This document shows, piece by piece, positions 1-5,987 of a DNA stretch of 8,464 nucleotides. Positions within the stretch are counted from its first letter, which is position 1; each line of letters starts with the position of its first letter. This DNA is from Promethearchaeota archaeon (GTDB taxonomy: Archaea; Asgardarchaeota; Lokiarchaeia; Sigynarchaeales; SOKP01). The position numbers were made by a program, and so were the translations under genes. The notes beneath the pieces were generated by a model. The model was not told the DNA's origin, did no database searches, and was given only the letters and a program-made list of their open reading frames with translations. The stretch lies in the NCBI GenBank assembly GCA_016839655.1, contig JAEOTW010000218.1, positions 1-8,464 of the forward strand. The letters are read 5' to 3'.

Positions 1-1062
1 CTTGCGTATCGACGTTTAGCCAGGAAGTTACATCCAGACCTAAACAAGACTGATCCAAAGGCAAAGGAGAAATTTATTGAACTCCAAGAGGCCTATGAAG
101 TCTTAAGTGATGAGCAGAAAAGGCAAAATTATGATAGATTTGGATTTAGCGGAGTACACGTTGATATGAGTGATATCTTTAGTGGTGGTATTCCAGGGAT
201 TGATGAACTTCTTAGAAGTATTTTTGGTGGTTTCGGGTCTTTTGGAGGATTTGATGATTTTGGATTTGGAGGTTTTGGATCACGATCAAGAAGAAGAACT
301 GCTACCCCACGTAGAGAAGTTGGACAAGATTTAGAAGATTACATTGAAATTACATTTGAGGAAGCGATGTTTGGGGTAAAGAGGGATATCCCCATAGAAA
401 GATATACACCTTGTGATGATTGTGAGGGAACAGGAGCAGAAGATCCTAGTAGTGTAAAAACTTGTCCAGATTGTCAAGGAACGGGGCGAATAAGAAAAAT
501 GTCACAATCTGGTTTTGGTACTATTATCCGTGAAACAGGTTGTGATAGATGCAATGGAAGTGGAAGGGTAATTGAGAAAAAATGTAAAACTTGTGGTGGT
601 AGAAAGGTAGTACCTGAAGAAAAAACAATCCATGTGAGTATTCCTCCGGGAGTTGAAGATGGAATTCATTTAAAAGTTCAAGGTGCTGGACATGTACCAT
701 CTGTTAATGCTATTCCAGGAGACCTCTATTTAGGAATCAGAATAAAGGATAATGAAAAATTTATTCGACGTGGTAACGATCTTTATACTCCTGTAGATAT
801 CGATATTGTCACTGCGACAATTGGAGGCAAAATTAATATTCCAACATTAGATTATAAAGAGGAAAAATTAACTGAAAAAGAACTAACAATTCCTCCTGGA
901 ACTCAACAAAGAACGGAATTTCGAATAAAAAATCGAGGAGTTTCATATTTACGTGGGAAAGGGAGAGGAGATCAATATGTAATAGTCAATATTGAAATCC
1001 CAAAAAAAGTTTCTGATAAACAAAAAGAACTACTAATAAAATTTAGAGAATTAGATAATTAG
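1..1062 (+). CDS. dnaJ: Chaperone protein DnaJ (5'-truncated by the window edge)
   Basis: Hsp40 co-chaperone that delivers unfolded protein to DnaK and stimulates its ATPase through the J-domain. The reading frame is open from base 1, so the gene starts outside the window; 353 residues are visible. Visible codons 1-52 are the J-domain from helix II on, with the HPD motif at 11-13. HPD lies near residue 33 in complete DnaJ, so about 20 residues are missing. A Gly/Phe-rich linker follows (about 61-95), then four zinc-binding repeats starting at Cys138, 155, 181 and 195 ([32 protein letters not shown]) and the C-terminal substrate-binding domains. The fourth repeat lacks the final Gly, a mild deviation. 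The ATG at 166 is internal: J-domain coding runs through it without a break. The gene converges with the hydrolase 53 bases downstream. dnaK and grpE would be expected upstream but cannot be seen. Confidence 0.96.
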   Translation, partial: LAYRRLARKLHPDLNKTDPKAKEKFIELQEAYEVLSDEQKRQNYDRFGFSGVHVDMSDIFSGGIPGIDELLRSIFGGFGSFGGFDDFGFGGFGSRSRRRTATPRREVGQDLEDYIEITFEEAMFGVKRDIPIERYTPCDDCEGTGAEDPSSVKTCPDCQGTGRIRKMSQSGFGTIIRETGCDRCNGSGRVIEKKCKTCGGRKVVPEEKTIHVSIPPGVEDGIHLKVQGAGHVPSVNAIPGDLYLGIRIKDNEKFIRRGNDLYTPVDIDIVTATIGGKINIPTLDYKEEKLTEKELTIPPGTQQRTEFRIKNRGVSYLRGKGRGDQYVIVNIEIPKKVSDKQKELLIKFRELDN

Positions 1063-1115
1063 AATTCTAATTTAATAGAATAAAAGAATAAAATTTTATT
1101 GAGAATAATCGATTT
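1063..1115. terminator. Convergent intergenic spacer, possible weak terminators
   Basis: A 53-base AT-rich gap between the 3' ends of dnaJ and the opposing hydrolase gene. It holds a perfect 14-base AT-only palindrome (AATAAAATTTTATT, 1087-1100) and short T runs readable on either strand. Both genes must end transcription near here, but no strong U-tract is present, so the palindrome's role is a guess. Confidence 0.3.
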
Positions 1116-2063
1116 TTACAAGTGAGAATTAAGCCAATTTATTACATCCTTAAAAATTTCTTCTCGATTGATTTCATTGAATAATTCATGTCGAGTGTCC
1201 TCGTAGAATTTATAAGTAACATCTTTCATTCCGTTCTTTTTATAACGATCGACCATACTCTTTACATATTTAGTTTTATTTCCTATAGGACATAAAGCAC
1301 CCGAGATAAAATAAACAGGCAGGTCTTTTGGTACTTTTTCTTCATTTTTTGAATCATACATTTTTTCAAATCCATAAAGAAATTCAAGCCATAGCCTTGC
1401 TGGCGGAATAAAGCCACACCAGGCATCGTTTATGTATTTCTGAACCTCAACTTTATCTCTACTAAGCCATTCGAAACCAGTAGCACCCTCATCGTTATCC
1501 CAATCACGATTATTGGTTTTAAAATTCATATCATACATTTTCTGACTTGGTTCAGTTGGACCAAGTTTCTTCATTTCACTTTTAAGTAGAATTTTCCCTG
1601 CTTTAATCACCATCCCTCTTACTTTCCCATTTGTGCCGCTTAAAATACATCCTTTAATTTCATCCCCCCATTCTTGGATATAATCTTGGGCAAGCATAGC
1701 ACCCCAAGAATGTCCTAACATGAATAACGGTAGATTAGGGTTTTCTTTCTTTATAATGTTTGATAACTCGTGAACATCATTTACAACACCTCGCCATCCA
1801 CTTTCACCAAGAACTCCTGCATGTCCTTTTAAAGTAGCCTCCGTTAAATCACCAGCAGTTAATCCATGCCCGGGATGATCATTAGCATAGCACATATATC
1901 CTTCTTTACATAATACTTCTGCTACTCTAGTATATCTCTTAGCATGTTCAGCTAATCCATGAAGTATCTGTACTACTGCTTTAGGTTCTGTTTCTGGTTC
2001 CCATTTATATACGAAAATATCGATCCCATCTTTATCTTTAAACGTAAATGTTGAGCTTTTCAT
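1116..2063 (-). CDS. Alpha/beta hydrolase, monoacylglycerol lipase/lysophospholipase-like (S33 family), catalytic Asp replaced
   Basis: A 315-residue protein with no signal peptide, so probably cytoplasmic. The family hydrolyses lipid or other acyl esters with a Ser-Asp-His triad. Visible are the oxyanion-hole segment LHGLAEH (34-40), a DHPGHG turn (62-67), the nucleophile elbow GHSWG with Ser119, a cap-region segment FEWLSRDK (198-205) followed by AWCGF (214-218) typical of this subgroup, and the catalytic His292 in RHELFNE. The acid site is odd: the family pattern here is GxxDPVG, but this protein has GALCPIG (255-261), with Cys258 (codon TGT) at the Asp position. It may be inactive, slow, or use another acid. 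The frame is intact and the flanks conserved, so a local frameshift is unlikely. An AGGA-like site (complement of 2072-2075) lies 8 bases ahead of the ATG. It is transcribed divergently from the THEP1 gene. The substrate is unknown. Confidence 0.88.
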   Translation of the reverse strand: MKSSTFTFKDKDGIDIFVYKWEPETEPKAVVQILHGLAEHAKRYTRVAEVLCKEGYMCYANDHPGHGLTAGDLTEATLKGHAGVLGESGWRGVVNDVHELSNIIKKENPNLPLFMLGHSWGAMLAQDYIQEWGDEIKGCILSGTNGKVRGMVIKAGKILLKSEMKKLGPTEPSQKMYDMNFKTNNRDWDNDEGATGFEWLSRDKVEVQKYINDAWCGFIPPARLWLEFLYGFEKMYDSKNEEKVPKDLPVYFISGALCPIGNKTKYVKSMVDRYKKNGMKDVTYKFYEDTRHELFNEINREEIFKDVINWLNSHL

Positions 2064-2164
2064 AGTTTTATTCCTATTTTTAATTTTTTAAAATATAGAT
2101 AATAAATTATTTTATAATTTCTTCTAAAATGCTAAATTAAATAAAACTTTCATTTAACAGATTT
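2064..2164. promoter_or_regulatory. Divergent promoter region for the hydrolase and THEP1 genes
   Basis: A 101-base, almost pure AT spacer between two divergent starts. The segment ATTTTATAAT (2109-2118) resembles an archaeal TATA box on either strand (ATTATAAAAT on minus) and would give leaders of roughly 25 bases to each gene. A second candidate for the minus strand is CTATATTTTAAA (complement of 2086-2097), and AAATTAAATAAAA (2133-2145) could serve THEP1 as a near-leaderless transcript. THEP1 has no clear Shine-Dalgarno site. Which box is used cannot be settled by eye. Confidence 0.45.
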
Positions 2165-2698
2165 ATGAAAAAAAAAATTCTTATCACTGGGCCACCTAAG
2201 TGCGGTAAGAGCACACTCATTTCCAAATTGATTAATTATTATACTTATGAGAAGGATTATATTATCTATGGTTTTTTAACTCCTGAGGTTAGAGAAGGAG
2301 GGAAAAGAATTGGATTTGATATAGTTGATATTATTTCTGGAGATATTTCCCAATTAGCAAGAGTAGGATCTTATAAAACTAAAAAACAAGTTGGCAAGTA
2401 TAGTGTGTTTGTTGAAAATCTTGATGAATTCATCGAAAATAAGCTATATTTAGAAAGCAAGATTGTTGATTTAATTATTATTGATGAAATTGGTAAAATG
2501 GAGCTTTTTTCTGTAAAATTTCAAAATTTTATAAAAATGATATTTACTTCTAAGTTCCCTGTCTTAGCAACACTAGGTTTGAACTTAAAACATCCCCTTA
2601 AGAATTATCTTATAAATCTTCCTTATTTGGAAGTTTTAACTCTAAATCGTAATAATCCTCAGAGTATATTTAAAAGGGTGACATCGATAATCACCTAA
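2165..2698 (+). CDS. THEP1-family nucleoside-triphosphatase
   Basis: A 177-residue P-loop NTPase, the usual length for the THEP1 (NTPase_1) family. Members hydrolyse ATP, GTP and other NTPs in vitro, and their cellular role is poorly defined. Visible: Walker A GPPKCGKST (9-17); the family signature around TPEVREGGKRIGFDIVDI (39-56), followed by SGD and QLARVG; VGKYSVFVENLDEF (76-89), matching the conserved VGKY segment; and Walker B LIIIDEIGKMEL (103-114) with Asp107/Glu108. FPVLATLG (131-138) and the C-terminal LTLNRNN (158-164) also fit. The protein is soluble, with no membrane segment. The start has no obvious Shine-Dalgarno site (ACAGATTTATG), consistent with a short-leader or leaderless mRNA. 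The zinc-ribbon gene 132 bases downstream has its own TATA-like box, so no operon is implied. Confidence 0.93.
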   Translation: MKKKILITGPPKCGKSTLISKLINYYTYEKDYIIYGFLTPEVREGGKRIGFDIVDIISGDISQLARVGSYKTKKQVGKYSVFVENLDEFIENKLYLESKIVDLIIIDEIGKMELFSVKFQNFIKMIFTSKFPVLATLGLNLKHPLKNYLINLPYLEVLTLNRNNPQSIFKRVTSIIT

Positions 2699-2830
2699 CT
2701 TTAAAAATGAAACTGTAACTTATTTTCTTTTCCCAAAAATTTAAATTTTGATTTTTGTTATATCTATAAATAAGATTCACAGATTGATTTATAAAGGTAC
2801 TCGAGCTTAGCTTACAAAATGGTGATTTAA
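2699..2830 (+). promoter_or_regulatory. THEP1 3' region and promoter/RBS of the zinc-ribbon gene
   Basis: Pyrimidine-rich TTATTTTCTTTTCCC (2720-2734) after the THEP1 stop is a plausible transcript end. It is followed by a 14-base AT palindrome (2736-2749). TTTATAAAG (2788-2796) is a good archaeal TATA box and puts the transcript start near 2815-2820. GGTGAT (2821-2826) matches the 16S rRNA anti-Shine-Dalgarno and lies four bases ahead of the TTG start at 2831. Function is inferred from position and sequence match. Confidence 0.5.
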
Positions 2831-2947
2831 TTGAAGTGGAAATGTGACAAATGCGGTCATGAATTTGAATTAGATGATTTTCCAGCAGACGATTTTAAAT
2901 GCCCTGAGTGTGAAGATACAGACTGTACTTTCACTTTAGTAGAGTAA
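2831..2947 (+). CDS. Small rubredoxin-like zinc-ribbon protein (38 aa, TTG start)
   Basis: A 38-residue protein starting KWKCDKCGHEF after the initiator. It has two CxxC knuckles, C5-C8 and C24-C27, plus Cys32. The second knuckle sits in DDFPADDFKCPEC, which resembles the DLPDDWVCPVC segment of rubredoxins and the C-terminal rubredoxin domain of rubrerythrins, so it should bind one Zn or Fe. The start is forced: a TAA stop lies in frame directly before TTG 2831 (2828-2830), there is no in-frame ATG before the first Cys, and GGTGAT precedes it at four bases. Reading-frame tools that demand ATG or a minimum length would miss it. It is probably monocistronic. Function is unknown; electron carrier or small metal-binding partner are both open. 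The Cys pattern, start context and clean stop make it very likely real. Confidence 0.8.
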   Translation: MKWKCDKCGHEFELDDFPADDFKCPECEDTDCTFTLVE

Positions 2948-3145
2948 TCAATCTTTTTTAAAAGTTCCAACCCTTTTTTCATACAAACTATCTTTAAAAT
3001 TCTCTAAAGATATTAATAAAGTGATTTCTATTAGATATATTAATCTAATTCGATAGTGGGTTAATGCTTTGATATTTAGTCCGTCTGGAGTACCTATTTT
3101 ACTAATATGTGAAAATTTATAAGTTTGAAATTAGGCTAATTTAGT
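2948..3145 (+). promoter_or_regulatory. 198-base intergenic region with two inverted repeats and promoter of the surface-protein gene
   Basis: No open frame of note. Oligo-T runs at 2953-2959 and 2974-2979 could end the zinc-ribbon transcript. Two inverted repeats follow: TATCTTTA (2989-2996) with TAAAGATA (3005-3012), eight perfect pairs around an 8-base loop, and ATTAGAT (3030-3036) with ATCTAAT (3043-3049), seven pairs. TTTATAAG (3116-3123), preceded by an A-run like a BRE, is a good TATA box. It would start transcription almost at the ATG at 3146, giving a near-leaderless mRNA, which agrees with the lack of a Shine-Dalgarno site there. Confidence 0.5.
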
Positions 3146-5599
3146 ATGGGATTTAACGAAAAATATAATCGGGGGATAGTATTACTAATTTTGCTTCTTT
3201 CGGTTATTACTGGAACTATATTTATACAAAAAGATACTGACACATCTGAATTTGATGAAAATTCCCTTTCTACTAGTGCTCCAGAGGATTCATATGAACC
3301 TAATAATGATCCTCTTTCTGCTTATGATCTCACTATGTATGAGCTTACATGGTTGAGTATGATACACGGTCCTGCTGCTCAATGGGACGAGGATTGGTAT
3401 AAAATCATAGTAAGCCCTGGGGAAGAAAGATTGATAGTAAAACTCATGTTTCATCATTTAGAAGGAGATATTGATCTTGCTATATATAATAGTTCAATTG
3501 ATTGGATTGCTTCTAGTACATTTACAGAGGATGGTGAATTTATTGATATTATTGTACCAAGTGGACAATACTACATTTTAGTTTATTATGGTAATATGGG
3601 GAATCAATATGATCTTTTATGGGATGATATGGATCCCTACCAAATAGATGATATTTATGAAGAAAATGATGGGTCAGGGTCTCCACATATCATTTCTGGA
3701 TTTGAAGGTATGTGGTTAAGCGAAATAGGTGGTCTTGGTGTTCAAGGAGATGATGATTGGTTTGAATTTTATATAAATTCAGGATTTGAACGATTAGTTA
3801 TCGATTGTATTTTTTCAAACAATTTGGGAAACATAGATTTGGATATTTATAATAGTAGTCTTGTTAGAATAACAGAGAGTTGGACTATTAGCAATAACGA
3901 GTTTATAGATTTTGAGCTACCCTCAAGTGGTGTTTATTATATCAGGCTCCATTATGGGAATGGGAATAATACATATGATCTTAGATGGATGACATTCGTT
4001 CCAGGAGACGATCTCTTTGAGAATAATGATGATTATTGGGAAGCAAGGTGGATTGATCCAAATTATTATTCCAATTTAATGATTGTTGATGGAGATGATG
4101 ATTGGTTTCAGCTTTATTTAAACCATGGTGACACGATTGAAGTTTATATTTACTTTAGCAACATAGTAGGGAATTTAAATTTGGAAATTTATAATCCTTT
4201 CGATAATACCACCTACCAAATAAGCTCTCATTCACCCACCACAGATTCTGAATACATTTATTATACAGCAGATTCGTCTGGAGATTGGCGAATCCGAATA
4301 TATCATGAAGATGCAAATTCTACAGTGTCTTATGATTTAGATATTTGGCTTTATTCTGGGGATGACTGGGCAGAAGAAAACGATAATTTTTCGAGTGCTA
4401 GGTGGATCGATCCGGGATATTATGGCGGTCTAATAATGCTAGGTTATGATGACGATTGGTTTATGACATATTTAGAATCAGGTGATATTGTTAATATCCT
4501 TATTAAATTTGACCATAATATTGGAGATTTGAATTTAGAATTGTTTCATCCAGATGGGAGTTATATTACTGGTTCTTACGATAGTACTCCTTCTTTTCAT
4601 GAAGAATTTATCTCATTTAGTGTGCATGATCCAGGTGAATGGCGATTTCTAATCTATAGAACATCGGGTTTTGCTGATTTATACTACGATTTAGAAATAT
4701 GGGTTGAAAAAAGATATGAAAGAGATGATCCTTATGAATGGAATAATGAACCTTGGGATGCTTATAACCTTATAGGAGATGAGCAAATATGGTTGTCAGA
4801 TATTCATGGTTTAGCAGTTTCCGGAGATAATGATTGGTACAAGATATTCATCACTCCAGGTTTTCTTCATTTAATAGTGGATCTTAAATTCAACAATTCT
4901 CTTGGAAATTTAGATATAGAGGTACTAGCTCGAGACTCCATCTTTAATAATATTAATTATTCGACAACAAGTGTTGATGATATTGATATCAACTGTCCGG
5001 TTCCTCATCCTGGGGTTTATTATATTCATATTTTTGGAGATCTTATGGGAAATAAATATGATTTAGCTTGGGATGACCTGCGTACTGATTTTAGAGCGGA
5101 GGACAACTTTGAAGATAATGATGATGCTTCAAGTGCTTATGATTTAACACACGAAATTCAATTTCAAGATCAATATGGTATTGAAGGTAGATCTCTGTGG
5201 CAAATCGATAATAATTGTGGTATACAAAGTGATAATGATTGGTTTAAATTTCATCTTGAACCTGGATTTGAATTCTTAGAATTAGTAGTTCATGTGTATT
5301 ATGAGTATTCTGAGGGTGTAATAGGTATTTCATTATATGATTCAAGTCTTAATAAACTCGCAGGCAATTTTACGATGGAAGACGATGAATATTTAAAATT
5401 CGTACTTCCCTCTAATGGAACATATTATCTTAGGTTTTATGGTGAGAATATTGGGAGTCCTTATGACTTCAGATGGCGTCTTCAGGAAGAGGAAACGAGT
5501 ATGATACCTGGTTATGATGTATTTATTTTACTGGGCGGAATACTAGGTATATCTATAGTAGTGATGACTAAGGTGAAAAGAAGTAAAGAGAATGATTAA
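3146..5599 (+). CDS. Large exported, membrane-anchored surface protein with six PPC-like repeats
   Basis: An 817-residue, strongly acidic protein of unknown specific function. A basic N-terminus and hydrophobic segment (11-27) form a signal peptide or anchor. Six beta-rich repeats of about 115-130 residues follow (about 47-161, 166-282, 287-401, 405-520, 526-644, 650-779). Each opens with an acidic ExND-type motif, has a D-x-D-W-[YF] core (W84, W205, W320, W438, W564, W699), then a G[ND][IL][DN]L-type strand and a Y-x-L/F-x-W ending. This matches bacterial pre-peptidase C-terminal (PPC) domains. Repeats 1, 2, 5 and 6 form one subtype (WLSxIHG, PGxxxLIV); 3 and 4 form another (ARWIDPxYY, GDWRIRIY). 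The C-terminus has IPGYD (787-791), a membrane helix (about 791-807) and a basic tail KVKRSK, resembling an archaeal sorting signal. An in-frame TAA (3137-3139) fixes the ATG. No protease or other catalytic domain is present. A binding, adhesion or S-layer-associated role is inferred. Confidence 0.88.
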   Translation: MGFNEKYNRGIVLLILLLSVITGTIFIQKDTDTSEFDENSLSTSAPEDSYEPNNDPLSAYDLTMYELTWLSMIHGPAAQWDEDWYKIIVSPGEERLIVKLMFHHLEGDIDLAIYNSSIDWIASSTFTEDGEFIDIIVPSGQYYILVYYGNMGNQYDLLWDDMDPYQIDDIYEENDGSGSPHIISGFEGMWLSEIGGLGVQGDDDWFEFYINSGFERLVIDCIFSNNLGNIDLDIYNSSLVRITESWTISNNEFIDFELPSSGVYYIRLHYGNGNNTYDLRWMTFVPGDDLFENNDDYWEARWIDPNYYSNLMIVDGDDDWFQLYLNHGDTIEVYIYFSNIVGNLNLEIYNPFDNTTYQISSHSPTTDSEYIYYTADSSGDWRIRIYHEDANSTVSYDLDIWLYSGDDWAEENDNFSSARWIDPGYYGGLIMLGYDDDWFMTYLESGDIVNILIKFDHNIGDLNLELFHPDGSYITGSYDSTPSFHEEFISFSVHDPGEWRFLIYRTSGFADLYYDLEIWVEKRYERDDPYEWNNEPWDAYNLIGDEQIWLSDIHGLAVSGDNDWYKIFITPGFLHLIVDLKFNNSLGNLDIEVLARDSIFNNINYSTTSVDDIDINCPVPHPGVYYIHIFGDLMGNKYDLAWDDLRTDFRAEDNFEDNDDASSAYDLTHEIQFQDQYGIEGRSLWQIDNNCGIQSDNDWFKFHLEPGFEFLELVVHVYYEYSEGVIGISLYDSSLNKLAGNFTMEDDEYLKFVLPSNGTYYLRFYGENIGSPYDFRWRLQEEETSMIPGYDVFILLGGILGISIVVMTKVKRSKEND

Positions 5600-5602
5600 T
5601 AG

Positions 5603-5622
5603 TTTTTTTCTATTTTTTTTTT
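5603..5622 (+). terminator. Oligo-T terminator after the surface-protein gene
   Basis: T7 (5603-5609) and T10 (5613-5622), separated only by CTA, begin four bases after the stop codon. Long U-tracts without a hairpin are the usual archaeal intrinsic terminator. Confidence 0.65.
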
Positions 5623-5668
5623 AAATTCAAATTCTTAATTAAAATTAATATAATTTTTACATGCTCAA

Positions 5669-5762
5669 TTTTATATATTATTCACCAAATTAATTCAATT
5701 TTAAATGTTATGAATAATTTTGACATTTAGACCAATAAAGAAGGAATAATTTTTGTGAAACA
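5669..5762 (+). promoter_or_regulatory. Promoter and leader of the DUF6485-glutamine synthetase unit
   Basis: TTTTATATATTA (5669-5680) is a strong TATA-box match and puts the transcript start near 5700, leaving a leader of about 60 bases. AAGGA (5741-5745) lies 17 bases ahead of the first ATG of the DUF6485 gene, further than usual. A GTG at 5755 sits at good distance but opens only a three-codon frame (GTG AAA CAA TGA) whose stop overlaps the ATG at 5763. The stretch 5623-5668 shows nothing beyond AT-rich sequence. Confidence 0.5.
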
Positions 5763-5969
5763 ATGATGGATTGCAATCAAGAAGAATTAGAAAAAATATG
5801 CTCATGTTCATATGATTGTCATAGAAGAGGAAAATGCTGTGAATGCATACAATATCATCTTTCTATGAACCAATTACCTGGATGCGTTTTTGCAAAGATA
5901 TCTAAAGATGCTGAAAGGACTTATAATAGAGATTTTGCATATTTCGCTAAACTAGTATTAAAACAATAA
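5763..5969 (+). CDS. DUF6485 family Cys-rich protein
   Basis: A 68-residue protein with eight cysteines (C4, 13, 15, 19, 25, 26, 28, 41) in a pattern I recognise as DUF6485: an N-terminal DCNxEE, then CSCSYDCHRRGKCCECIQYH (13-32), LPGCVF (39-44), and an AERTYNRD segment near the end. The spacing suggests a compact metal-binding fold, but the family has no established function that I know of, and it does not match ferredoxin or zinc-finger spacing. The start could be either of two adjacent ATGs (5763 or 5766), which changes one residue. The glutamine synthetase gene starts 18 bases after its stop with no room for a separate promoter, so the two are probably co-transcribed. That hints at a link to nitrogen metabolism or metal/redox sensing, but this is inference from position only. 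Confidence 0.85.
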   Translation: MMDCNQEELEKICSCSYDCHRRGKCCECIQYHLSMNQLPGCVFAKISKDAERTYNRDFAYFAKLVLKQ

Positions 5970-5987
5970 ATAATTATTATTAATTAA

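Noticed and set aside
166..168. ATG at 166 as the dnaJ start
   Set aside because: The frame is open upstream to base 1 and encodes J-domain residues including HPD, so this Met is internal.
1273..1305. Local frameshift or sequencing error as the cause of Cys258 in the hydrolase
   Set aside because: Residues on both sides (FISG before, PIGNKTKYVK after) match the family in frame, and two base changes would be needed to restore Asp.
3146..5599. Secreted protease with PPC domains
   Set aside because: PPC domains often accompany peptidases, but all 817 residues are accounted for by signal, six repeats and anchor; no catalytic motif is present.
5641..5760. Riboswitch or structured leader ahead of the DUF6485-glnA unit
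   Set aside because: The region is almost pure A/T with only short trivial inverted repeats; no conserved GC-containing stems were seen.
5763..5969. Ferredoxin or classical zinc finger for the Cys-rich small protein
   Set aside because: The spacing CxC-x3-C-x5-CCxC does not fit 4Fe-4S ferredoxin (CxxCxxC) or common zinc-finger patterns; DUF6485 fits better.
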